Origin: Paenibacillus sp. MAHUQ-63
GTDB taxonomy: Bacteria > Bacillota > Bacilli > Paenibacillales > NBRC-103111
Length of the DNA stretch: 64,000 nt
NCBI RefSeq assembly: GCF_028765165.1
Contig: NZ_JARADB010000011.1
Location: 1-64,000 of the forward strand
Direction of reading: 5' to 3'
The notes beneath the pieces were generated by a model. The model was not told where the DNA came from and did not search any database. It worked only from the letters and a program-made list of their open reading frames with translations. Positions 33,861 through 41,453 of this stretch are shown piece by piece. Numbering within the stretch: the first letter of the stretch is position 1; every line of letters starts with the position of its first letter. A program made the position numbers and the translations under genes.

Positions 33861-34862
33861 ATGATTAATGTCGGGTACAGCGATTCCATTCGAACATTTA
33901 CATTTAAAAATGGGGAGAAGGAGAATTTCCCCTTATTCACCATTGGGAAGAATAGTTACATTAATAGTATGGATGTTCAGCATTCAGAAGGAAATGAAAC
34001 AATAAACATTCATATCGGAAATTATTGCTCATTTGCTTATAATATTCAATTACTAGTTGATAGGAACCACGATTATTTATCTATCTCCACATCACCGCTT
34101 TTGGAGGTGAATAGGAAACTTAAAAAGAAAGGTCAAATTATTATCGGGCATGACGTGTGGGTAGGCAATGAAGTAACGTTACTATCGGGAATCCATATTG
34201 GACACGGCGCTGTTATAGGTGCGGGAACCATTGTGTCTAAGGATGTACCTCCATATGCCATTGTTACAGGAAATCCAATGAGAATTGTGAGGTATAGATT
34301 TGATGAGAAGATCATCGATCAACTTCTGAGAATCCAATGGTGGAACTGGAGTAAACATAAAATCGATATGAATAAAGAATGGTTTGGTAAAGAAATAGAA
34401 GAATTTGTAGATAAATTCGAAACTAATCAGATTAAAGATATAGCAGAAATTGAGATGACTACAAATAGTGTAAGATTACTATTTATACCGGATTTTGATG
34501 ACACGTATCCAATTTGGGAGAAAGTCCTCAACCAGTATTTGAATGTATTTTCTATTAATGATGATATAACCCTGGTTTTGAGAATTGAACAGGGACTAAA
34601 TTTTGATGGAAATGTAAATAAAGTTATTCAAGTAATTTCAGCTTTTGGAGTAGAACGAGCAGCAGACATCCTTGTTGTTAATGATTCTATTAGCGATATG
34701 CGAAGTTTATTTAAAAGTGTAGATTATTTTATCACAAACAGGAACCCTTGTACGATGGAACTTGTGGATATAGCGAATTTGTTTAACGTTACTGTGCTTT
34801 CAGGAGTTGATACTCCTATATTTGATAAATCGATGTACACAACCAAATCACAACAAGCCTGA
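33861..34862 (+). CDS. Hexapeptide acyltransferase with unassigned C-terminal domain
   Basis: A 333-residue two-part protein. Residues about 30-180 are a CatB/Vat-type left-handed beta-helix acetyltransferase: IHIGNYCSFAYNIQLLVDRNHD, VGNEVTLLSGIHIGHGAVIGAG, and VSKDVPPYAIVTGNPMRIVRYRF, with the catalytic-type His in DRNHD. Residues about 195-333 (VRLLFIPDFDDTYPIWEKVL to ITNRNPCTMELVDIANLF) form an alpha/beta unit that resembles the C-terminal half of a GT-B glycosyltransferase. It lies just after fliT, behind its own SD (GGAGGGG), and has low GC like the glycosylation island. It probably modifies the flagellar glycan, but this is inference. Confidence 0.72.
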   Translation: MINVGYSDSIRTFTFKNGEKENFPLFTIGKNSYINSMDVQHSEGNETINIHIGNYCSFAYNIQLLVDRNHDYLSISTSPLLEVNRKLKKKGQIIIGHDVWVGNEVTLLSGIHIGHGAVIGAGTIVSKDVPPYAIVTGNPMRIVRYRFDEKIIDQLLRIQWWNWSKHKIDMNKEWFGKEIEEFVDKFETNQIKDIAEIEMTTNSVRLLFIPDFDDTYPIWEKVLNQYLNVFSINDDITLVLRIEQGLNFDGNVNKVIQVISAFGVERAADILVVNDSISDMRSLFKSVDYFITNRNPCTMELVDIANLFNVTVLSGVDTPIFDKSMYTTKSQQA

Positions 34863-34863
34863 C

Positions 34864-34984
34864 TTATCCATAATCCCCTCAACAGGACCTGTGGATAATG
34901 TGAATAATCCTGTGCATAACTTTGTGCATAAATGGGATAAACCATTGATACGACAGCATTCTACAAATTCCGCACTTATCCACG
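34864..34984. promoter_or_regulatory. DnaA-box cluster
   Basis: Four 9-mers match TTATNCACA exactly on the minus strand, read on the plus strand as TGTGGATAA (34890), TGTGAATAA (34899), TGTGCATAA (34911) and TGTGCATAA (34923). Two further boxes with one mismatch lie on the plus strand: TTATCCATA (34864) and TTATCCACG (34976). The starts of the four perfect boxes are 9, 12 and 12 bp apart. No replication genes are nearby, so this is a cluster outside oriC. Confidence 0.75.
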
Positions 34985-35036
34985 GCTTGTATATACCGGA
35001 ATTTTCAAAAAATTTACGTTAGAGCCAAGTTTCAAA

Positions 35037-35066
35037 TTGACAGGCCAAGCGCGACGGTGTTATAGT
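35037..35066 (+). promoter_or_regulatory. Promoter of the cold-shock gene
   Basis: TTGACA (35037-35042), an 18-bp spacer and TATAGT (35061-35066), with TGT immediately upstream (extended -10). Confidence 0.7.
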
Positions 35067-35114
35067 CGAAAAGTAAGGGCTTACATTTTTTAAAACGAAG
35101 GGAATGTGTACGTT

Positions 35115-35312
35115 ATGCAAGGTAAAGTGAAATGGTTTAACGCAGAAAAAGGTTATGGCTTCATTGAGCGTGAAGACGGTGGGGATGTATTCGTACATTT
35201 CTCAGCGATCCAAGCTGAAGGTTTCAAAACGCTGGACGAAGGTCAAGCTGTAGAGTTTGACATCGTGGAAGGCGCACGCGGACCACAAGCCGCTAACGTG
35301 AACAGATTATAA
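35115..35312 (+). CDS. Cold-shock protein (CspA family)
   Basis: A 65-residue single-domain RNA chaperone that binds single-stranded nucleic acid and keeps mRNA unfolded. RNP1 (KGYGFIE) and RNP2 (VFVHF) are intact, and the family-typical MQGKVKWFNAEKGYGFI start fixes the ATG at 35115. GAAGGGAAT is the SD. The gene is monocistronic with its own promoter and terminator. In the family, expression is constitutive or cold-induced. Confidence 0.95.
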   Translation: MQGKVKWFNAEKGYGFIEREDGGDVFVHFSAIQAEGFKTLDEGQAVEFDIVEGARGPQAANVNRL

Positions 35313-35357
35313 TGAATCCGGCACACCGGTGCCGCTAGTATACACCTACGAACATGC

Positions 35358-35389
35358 ACACCCTGGGAATCGTCCTGGGGTGTTTTTTT
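35358..35389 (+). terminator. Terminator of the cold-shock gene
   Basis: ACACCCTGGG (35358-35367) pairs with CCTGGGGTGT (35374-35383, two G-T pairs) and is followed by a seven-T run. Confidence 0.88.
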
Positions 35390-35414
35390 GCGTAAAATAT
35401 TATGCTCGGAATTT

Positions 35415-35441
35415 AAAGGAATTATGAAGATGGAGTGGAAT
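35415..35441 (+). promoter_or_regulatory. SigH-type promoter of hpf
   Basis: AAAGGAATT (35415-35423) followed after 11 bp by GTGGAAT (35435-35441) fits the SigH pattern RnAGGAwWW-N11-RnnGAAT at all fixed positions. A TATAAT (35446-35451) just downstream could serve SigA. Confidence 0.6.
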
Positions 35442-35478
35442 GTAGTATAATGTAAGTAAGGAAGGGAGATGTTTAACT

Positions 35479-36027
35479 ATGATGATTAGCATTCGCGGAG
35501 AACACCTTGAAGTAACTGAAGCACTCAGGGACTATGTCGAGAAGAAATTAACAAGACTAGATAGGTACTTTGATGCTCCCCTCACATCCGACGTACAAGT
35601 TAAGCTAAGCGTGGTTAAAGGTCTGCAAGCCATTGAGGTATCCATTCCCCTTACAGGCGTGCTGCTAAGAGCCGAAGAACGCAACACGGACATGTATGCT
35701 TCGATTGATTTGGTCGTGGACAAGTTGGAACGCCAAATTCGCAAGCACAAAACGAGAACCAACCGCAAAATTCGCGAAGAAGGCGGCAAGCGCGATCTGT
35801 TCAAAATCGAAACATCGCCGGTCACCTATGTGGATGAGGAAGAGGACTTTGAATTGGTCCGCAACAAACGCTTCGATCTGAAGCCGATGGATGTGGAAGA
35901 AGCGATTTTGCAAATGAATCTGGTTGGTCATAACTTCTTTGTATTCTCCAATATGGACACAGACACTGTGAATGTAGTATATAAGCGTAACGACGGCAAA
36001 TACGGATTAATCGAGCCGGCGATCTAA
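35479..36027 (+). CDS. hpf: Ribosome hibernation promoting factor, long form
   Basis: A 182-residue protein that dimerises 70S ribosomes into inactive 100S particles in stationary phase. The N-terminal S30AE domain (residues 1 to about 100, ISIRGEHLEVTEALRDYVEKKL to RQIRKHKTRTNRK) binds the 30S subunit. The C-terminal dimerisation domain (about 125-182, VRNKRFDLKPMDVEEAI to RRNDGKYGLIEP-type end) marks the long form. GAAGGGAGAT is the SD; ATG 35482 is an alternative. The adjacent secA matches the B. subtilis order. Confidence 0.95.
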   Translation: MMISIRGEHLEVTEALRDYVEKKLTRLDRYFDAPLTSDVQVKLSVVKGLQAIEVSIPLTGVLLRAEERNTDMYASIDLVVDKLERQIRKHKTRTNRKIREEGGKRDLFKIETSPVTYVDEEEDFELVRNKRFDLKPMDVEEAILQMNLVGHNFFVFSNMDTDTVNVVYKRNDGKYGLIEPAI

Positions 36028-36046
36028 CACATACGAGATAACCACA

Positions 36047-36081
36047 AAGCTTGATTCGACCCGTTCGAATTAAGCTTTTTT
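36047..36081 (+). terminator. hpf terminator
   Basis: AAGCTTGATTCGA (36047-36059) pairs with TCGAATTAAGCTT (36065-36077, one G-T pair) and is followed by T residues. Confidence 0.9.
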
Positions 36082-36221
36082 CTATTGAAAGCCGGAGCTC
36101 AGACGTCGTTCATTTAGCATGCATGCATTTCGGACAACGATTGAATACTATAGAAATAGGTTTTAAAACGTGAGCTTTATGAGCCATCAGGATGGATTAA
36201 AGCATGGAGATACAGGCTCTG

Positions 36222-36251
36222 TTGCGGCAAGCTGGTCAAAGGTGGTACAAT
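36222..36251 (+). promoter_or_regulatory. secA promoter
   Basis: TTGCGG (36222-36227), an 18-bp spacer, TGG and TACAAT (36246-36251). It starts transcription near 36258, downstream of the longer open frame's first codon, supporting ATG 36287 as the secA start. Confidence 0.55.
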
Positions 36252-36286
36252 TTAAGGATACGAATGCAATGGAAAGGGGTTCACCG

Positions 36287-38806
36287 ATGCTAGGACTAGT
36301 GAAGAAAATTTTTGGTGATTCCAATGAACGGGAAGTTAAACGGATGTTGAAGGCTGTTGATTATATCAACGAGCTTGAAGCGACGATTCAGCCGTTATCC
36401 GACGAAGAGCTTAAAGGCAAAACGGTGGAGTTCAGAGAACGCCTGGCCAAGGGCGAGGATCTGGATGATTTGCTGCCGGAAGCTTTTGCTGTTGTGAGGG
36501 AAGCGGCCAAGCGTGTACTCGGCAAGCGTCACTACGACGTTCAGCTCATCGGAGGTATGGTACTGCATGAAGGCCGTATCGCGGAGATGAGAACAGGGGA
36601 AGGGAAAACGTTAGTTGGAACCCTTCCGGTTTACTTGAATGCCTTGTTGGGCAAAGGCGTGCATGTAGTAACGGTCAATGACTACCTGGCACAGCGCGAT
36701 AGCGCCGAAATGGGCGAAGTCTATAAATTCCTCGGCCTGACGGTTGGGGTTAACCTGCATGAGCTTTCTCATGAAGAGAAGCAAGCGGCTTACGCTTGCG
36801 ATATTACGTATGGAACGAATAACGAATACGGCTTCGACTACCTGCGCGATAACATGGTGCTATACAAAGAGCAGATGGTTCAGCGCCCGCTGTATTATGC
36901 GGTAATCGACGAAGTAGACTCGATCTTGGTCGACGAAGCGAGAACGCCTTTGATTATTTCCGGACAAGCCGCTAAGTCCACGGATCTTTATTATGCGGCG
37001 GACCGTTTTGTTTCGAAGCTGAAAGAGGAAGAGGACTTCACAATTGATATCAAAGTGCGTTCCATTGCTCTGACGGAAGAAGGCGTCGCGAAGGCAGAGC
37101 GCGCATTCGGCATTGAGAACTTATTCGATCATCAAAATGTGAACATTAACCATCACGTGACTCAAGCGCTTAAAGCGCGTTTCATCATGAAGCGTGACGT
37201 GGATTACGTCGTTCAAGACGACGAGGTCATGATCGTCGATGAATTTACAGGCCGGATTATGACAGGCCGCCGATATAGCGATGGGCTGCACCAAGCGATT
37301 GAAGCCAAAGAGCAGCTGCAGGTTCAAAATGAGAGCATGACGCTGGCGACCATTACGTTCCAGAACTATTTCCGGATGTATCGTAAGCTTGCGGGGATGA
37401 CAGGTACGGCGAAAACGGAAGAAGAAGAGCTCAAGAAGATTTACGGTCTTGAAGTTATTATCGTTCCGACGAACCGTCCGATGATTCGTAAAGATATGCC
37501 GGATGTGGTATATAAATCGGAGAACGGTAAGTTCAGGGCTGTTGTTGAGCAAATCGTAGAGAAGCACAAGCTGAACCAGCCTGTTCTTGTAGGTACGGTG
37601 TCGATCGAGAACTCGGAAAGACTGTCCGAGATGCTCAAGAAGAAAGGCGTTCCGCATAAAGTGCTTAACGCCAAATACCATGCCGAAGAGGCGGAAATCG
37701 TATCGCGTGCGGGTCAACCGGGTGCGGTCACGATTGCAACGAACATGGCGGGCCGCGGTACGGATATCATGTTGGGCGAAGGCGTACACGATATCGGCGG
37801 TTTGCATATTATAGGTACGGAACGTCATGAGAGCAGACGGATCGACAACCAGCTGCGCGGACGTGCGGGACGTCAAGGCGACCCGGGTTCCTCCCAATTC
37901 TATCTCTCTCTGGAGGATGAATTGATGAAGCGTTTCGGTGCGGAGAACATCATGGCGATGATGGACCGCCTCGGGATGGAAGAGGACCAACCGATCGAGA
38001 GCAAGCTGATCTCGCGTGCGGTGGAGTCTGCTCAGAAGCGCGTTGAGGGTAATAACTTCGACGTGCGGAAAGTCGTTCTACAGTATGACGACGTCATGAA
38101 CCAACAGCGTGAGATCATTTATAAACAGCGCCGCGAGCTGCTGGAATCGGAAAATATCCGCGAAGTGATCGAGGGTATGATCAACGCTGTGATCGAGCGT
38201 GTCGTGAAAGCACATTGTCCGGAAGAAACGATCCCGGAAGAATGGGAATTGCAAGAGGTCGCTAATTTTGTGAATAACAACTTCCTTCAGGAAGATGCGC
38301 ACATCAGCGATCAAGATATTTGGGGCAAAGAGCAAGAAGAGATTATCGAATATATTAAAGAGCTCGTAGCCAAACGCTACGATGAGCGTGAAGAAGAGAT
38401 CGGTCCGGAATTCATGCGTGAATTCGAGAAGGTTGTCGCGCTGCGTGCGGTAGACTCCAAATGGATGGATCACATCGATGCGATGGATCAGCTGCGCCAA
38501 GGGATTCACCTGCGTGCTTACGGTGGTACGGATCCGCTTCGTGAGTACCAGTTCGAAGGCTTCGAGATGTTCCAAGAGATGATTGAGAACATTCGTGAGG
38601 AAGTCGCGATGTATATCATGAAGGCACATGTACAGAGCAACCTGGAGCGTCAAGCGGTAGCAGAAGGCCAAGCGGTGGATACAAAGAATGAAGCTGCAGG
38701 CAAAAAGCCAGTCGTACGCGGCGACGAGAACCGTATCGGACGCAACGACCCATGCCCATGCGGCAGCGGCAAGAAGTTCAAACAGTGCCACGGACAAGGC
38801 AGCTAA
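36287..38806 (+). CDS. secA: Preprotein translocase ATPase SecA
   Basis: An 839-residue motor that drives secretory proteins through SecYEG. Walker A is MRTGEGKT (residues 101-108), the DEAD-box equivalent is the DEVDSILVDEARTPLI segment, and NMAGRGTDIMLGEGV and GRAGRQGDPGSSQFY mark the second nucleotide-binding domain. The last 20 residues carry the zinc site (NDPCPCGSGKKFKQCHG). The start at 36287 (MLGLVKKIFGD) has AAAGGGG upstream; the 39-codon upstream extension is not family-like. It is essential for export of the S-layer and other secreted proteins here. Confidence 0.97.
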   Translation: MLGLVKKIFGDSNEREVKRMLKAVDYINELEATIQPLSDEELKGKTVEFRERLAKGEDLDDLLPEAFAVVREAAKRVLGKRHYDVQLIGGMVLHEGRIAEMRTGEGKTLVGTLPVYLNALLGKGVHVVTVNDYLAQRDSAEMGEVYKFLGLTVGVNLHELSHEEKQAAYACDITYGTNNEYGFDYLRDNMVLYKEQMVQRPLYYAVIDEVDSILVDEARTPLIISGQAAKSTDLYYAADRFVSKLKEEEDFTIDIKVRSIALTEEGVAKAERAFGIENLFDHQNVNINHHVTQALKARFIMKRDVDYVVQDDEVMIVDEFTGRIMTGRRYSDGLHQAIEAKEQLQVQNESMTLATITFQNYFRMYRKLAGMTGTAKTEEEELKKIYGLEVIIVPTNRPMIRKDMPDVVYKSENGKFRAVVEQIVEKHKLNQPVLVGTVSIENSERLSEMLKKKGVPHKVLNAKYHAEEAEIVSRAGQPGAVTIATNMAGRGTDIMLGEGVHDIGGLHIIGTERHESRRIDNQLRGRAGRQGDPGSSQFYLSLEDELMKRFGAENIMAMMDRLGMEEDQPIESKLISRAVESAQKRVEGNNFDVRKVVLQYDDVMNQQREIIYKQRRELLESENIREVIEGMINAVIERVVKAHCPEETIPEEWELQEVANFVNNNFLQEDAHISDQDIWGKEQEEIIEYIKELVAKRYDEREEEIGPEFMREFEKVVALRAVDSKWMDHIDAMDQLRQGIHLRAYGGTDPLREYQFEGFEMFQEMIENIREEVAMYIMKAHVQSNLERQAVAEGQAVDTKNEAAGKKPVVRGDENRIGRNDPCPCGSGKKFKQCHGQGS

Positions 38807-38878
38807 GGCGAATCGAATCCAATCGAAGATTGGTTAAGCCGCTTTTAGAGGCATAAGAGAATAAAGAGGTGTTAAGAT

Positions 38879-39998
38879 ATGCTGGAACCAGAAGTGAAAC
38901 AAGACTTAAGAGAAACAGCAAAGCGACTAACCGAATTACGGGGGTCTCTTTGACTTAGATCATAAACTGGAAATGATCGGCGATCTCGAGGAGAAAATGG
39001 GAGCGCCGGACTTCTGGGACGATAACGAACGCGCCCAGAAGACGATTGCCGAGCTTAACGCGGTGAAGAGCGTTGTGGATCAATTCCAAGGCTTCTCGAA
39101 CGAGTTCGAGGACCTGCAGGTCATGGTCGAGCTCGAGGAAGAGGAGAGCGATGCCGGCCTGGTGGCTGACATTGAGTCAGGCATCGCGGCGCTCAAGACC
39201 AGGCTCGAAGCCTTCGAGCTTGGCTTGCTGCTCAATCAGCCATATGACCGGCTGAATGCGATTCTGGAGCTACATCCCGGTGCGGGCGGCACGGAGTCGC
39301 AGGACTGGGCGGAGATGCTGCTGCGCATGTACCGCCGTTGGGCGGAGAAGCGGGGCTACAAAGTCGAGGTGCTCGACTATTTGCCCGGCGATGAAGCCGG
39401 CGTGAAGAGCGTCACGCTGCAGATCACGGGCTTCAACGCCTACGGCTATTTGAAGGCGGAGAAGGGCGTGCACCGGCTCGTGCGTATTTCGCCGTTCGAT
39501 GCGTCCGGCAGACGCCACACGTCCTTCGTGTCGTGCGATATCATGCCGGAAATCGAAGACGATACGGAGGTTGAGATCCGCACGGAGGATCTCAAGGTCG
39601 ATACGTATCGCGCCAGCGGTGCCGGCGGTCAGCATATTAACACCACGGACTCCGCCGTACGGATTACGCATATTCCGACGGGCGTCGTGGTTAGCTGCCA
39701 GCAGGAGCGCTCGCAGATCAAGAACCGCGAGAAAGCGATGAAAATGCTGCGCTCCAAGCTCTACGAGAAGAAGATCGAAGAGCAGATGAAGCAGCTGGCG
39801 GAGATTCGCGGCGAACAGTCCGATATCGGCTGGGGCAGCCAAATCCGTTCGTATGTCTTCCATCCATACAGCATGGTCAAGGATCACCGGACCTCTGCGG
39901 AGACAGGCAATGTCGGCGCGGTCATGGACGGAGATCTGGATATGTTCATCGATGCGTTCCTGCGCCATCAGATTAAGAAGCCGGAGAACGAGGAGTAA
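38879..39998 (+). CDS. prfB: Peptide chain release factor 2, programmed +1 frameshift
   Basis: RF2 (372 residues after frameshifting) releases peptides at UGA and UAA. The first 24 codons (ATG 38879 to CTT 38948) meet an in-frame TGA at 38951-38953. Slipping +1 on CTTTGAC makes Asp the next codon (38952) and joins the long frame to the TAA at 39996. The upstream SD-like CGGGGG (38939-38944) is the usual stimulator. The downstream part has SPF (204-206), which reads UGA, and the catalytic GGQ (249-251). Low RF2 favours slippage, so the gene autoregulates. The frame break is normal for prfB and is not a mutation. Confidence 0.95.
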
Positions 39999-40096
39999 AG
40001 CGAAGCGAAGCGAGCGGCGGTTATCGACGTGGCCGGCATTAAGCGGAATCCACTCGCTGAGCCGTGCCGCGCATAGCCAAGACTTCAGACGATCAT

Positions 40097-40124
40097 CCTA
40101 CACCTAACAGGTGTAGGTTTTTTT
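40097..40124 (+). terminator. prfB terminator
   Basis: CCTACACCT (40097-40105) pairs perfectly with AGGTGTAGG (40109-40117) around AAC, followed by seven T residues. It ends at the SD of the next gene. Confidence 0.9.
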
Positions 40125-40142
40125 GTGAGAGGAGGGCCTAGG

Positions 40143-41018
40143 GTGTCCCGAAGCCGAAAAGAACCATGGATACGGATAGGAAGTCCAGCGCATACCGTAT
40201 TGGAATATACGTTATTAATAGTAGGCTCGTTAATTATGGCGGCGAGCTTTAACTGTTTTCTGAACGCGAACCAAATTGCCACCGGAGGCGTATCGGGCAT
40301 TTCGACGATCGTTCAGTATGTGGCGGGTGTGAGCCCGGCAATCACCCAGTGGGCACTCAACATACCGATTTTCCTTTTGGCCTTGTGGCTGCTCGGCGGA
40401 CAATTCGGGTTGAAAGCGGCCGTAGGATCGGTCGTATTCCCGCTGTGCGTCCTTGTCACCAGCCATCTGGGTATTCCGACGCATAATCCGCTGCTAGCCG
40501 CCGTTTACGGCGGAATCGGCGTAGGGTTGGGATTGGGTATCGTTTTCCGCGGCCGCGGATCGACAGGGGGTCTAGGGTTGGCCGCACAAATTTTACATAA
40601 GTATACGGGCTTGAGTTTGGGTTTCTCGGTTGCGGTGTTCGACGGCTTGGTCATTATCAGCTCAGCGCTGGCGTTTACGCCGGAGAATGCCCTGTACGGG
40701 TTGATCGGGCTTTTCGTCACGACCAAGACGATCGATATCGTGCAGCTGGGCTTCAATTATGCCAAAGTGGCGTTTATAATTTCGGATCAGACGGAGGCGC
40801 TGCGCAAAGCGATTCTGTACGATTTGGACCGCGGCTTAACGGAATTAAACGGCTCGGGCGGATTTACCGGGGAGTCGCGGACGGTGATGATGGTCGTGGT
40901 GAAGCAGAGCGAAGTGAGCCGGCTGAAGACGCTGGTGCGGTCGGTGGATCCGCAGGCTTTTGTGATTTTGAGTGAAACGAATGAGGTGCTGGGCGAAGGG
41001 TTCAAGCGGCATGCCTAG
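40143..41018 (+). CDS. yvjA: YitT/YvjA-family membrane protein
   Basis: A 291-residue membrane protein. Five or six hydrophobic segments in the first 190 residues (for example VLEYTLLIVGSLIMAASFNCFL and AAVYGGIGVGLGLGIVF) precede a soluble C-terminal DUF2179 domain (GFTGESRTVMMVVVKQSEVSRLK). The family's function is not established. The position after prfB matches yvjA in B. subtilis. GTG 40143 is chosen because AGGAGGG (40130-40136) lies 6 nt upstream; the GTG at 40125 would precede this SD. Confidence 0.82.
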   Translation: MSRSRKEPWIRIGSPAHTVLEYTLLIVGSLIMAASFNCFLNANQIATGGVSGISTIVQYVAGVSPAITQWALNIPIFLLALWLLGGQFGLKAAVGSVVFPLCVLVTSHLGIPTHNPLLAAVYGGIGVGLGLGIVFRGRGSTGGLGLAAQILHKYTGLSLGFSVAVFDGLVIISSALAFTPENALYGLIGLFVTTKTIDIVQLGFNYAKVAFIISDQTEALRKAILYDLDRGLTELNGSGGFTGESRTVMMVVVKQSEVSRLKTLVRSVDPQAFVILSETNEVLGEGFKRHA

Positions 41019-41078
41019 GTGCGGCGATTGGCGTTTCTACGGCTCTCACATATTGAATCAGGCGGGGTAACCCCAAAG

Positions 41079-41159
41079 ACTGTCAGGCCCTGAAATGCAC
41101 GCCCAATGGTAGATCGTGTCTAACAATTGGAGCGCACTTCGCGGCCTGACGGTTTTTTT
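41079..41159 (+). terminator. Long-loop terminator after yvjA
   Basis: ACTGTCAGGCC (41079-41089) pairs with GGCCTGACGGT (41143-41153, one G-T pair), followed by a run of T. The 53-nt loop folds further (CCAAT 41103-41107 with ATTGG 41126-41130). Confidence 0.7.
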
Positions 41160-41388
41160 GATAGGGCGAGCGCTGAACTCCACAAAAAAAAGTTGCTAGT
41201 CCACTGCTCAATTTGGGATAATATAACTGTTCGTTTTCTGAACAAGCCGTCTATGCATATTATGAATATTTTTTCGTGGAGTCCCTGAGGGAAACAGCTC
41301 TTGGGGTTTTCGTTCAAAAAGCTGTCAAACCCTTGACCGATCCTGCATCTTCTGACCTAAATCCAGCGAAAAAGGACGAAAAAAATTC
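41160..41388 (+). other. Intergenic region with possible H-type pseudoknot
   Basis: No gene is seen. A promoter-like pair, TTGCTA (41193-41198) and GATAAT (41217-41222, 18-bp spacer), precedes ACAGCT (41294-41299), which pairs with AGCTGT (41320-41325). The loop of that stem contains GGGTTT (41304-41309), complementary to AAACCC (41327-41332), so an H-type pseudoknot can form. A partial ARG-box-like 16-mer is at 41261-41276. Confidence 0.35.
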
Positions 41389-41424
41389 ATTGAATTATTA
41401 TGTATATGACTGTATAATCATACA
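41389..41424 (+). promoter_or_regulatory. argC promoter with two ARG-box-like operators
   Basis: TTGAAT (41390-41395), 17 bp and TATAAT (41413-41418) form a good SigA promoter. Two 16-mers overlapping it match AWTGAATWWWWATWCA: 41389-41404 (14 of 16) and 41409-41424 (13 of 16), with centres 20 bp apart. Tandem ARG boxes at this spacing bind the arginine repressor ArgR/AhrC, so arginine repression of the operon is likely. Confidence 0.65.
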
Positions 41425-41453
41425 TATATTTTCGGAGTAACGGGGGAATTCAT

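Noticed and set aside
34864..34984. Chromosome origin oriC
   Set aside because: No dnaA, dnaN or other origin-linked genes and no clear AT-rich unwinding repeat are nearby; the neighbours are flagellar and cold-shock genes.
34807..35022. 71-codon open frame over the DnaA boxes
   Set aside because: It overlaps the end of a clear gene, has no SD and is explained by the box sequences.
36170..36286. N-terminal extension of SecA
   Set aside because: The region contains the likely promoter, lacks an SD at its GTG, and the extension is unlike the family.
38879..38953. prfB as a pseudogene because of the early TGA
   Set aside because: The slip site and stimulator are intact and the downstream SPF and GGQ motifs are conserved.
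37121..39968. Antisense frames opposite secA and prfB (289, 239 and 232 codons)
   Set aside because: The plus-strand genes are certain and the antisense products show no family motifs.
41160..41453. T-box leader for argC
   Set aside because: The conserved T-box sequence and a matching antiterminator are not found; tandem ARG boxes give a simpler explanation.
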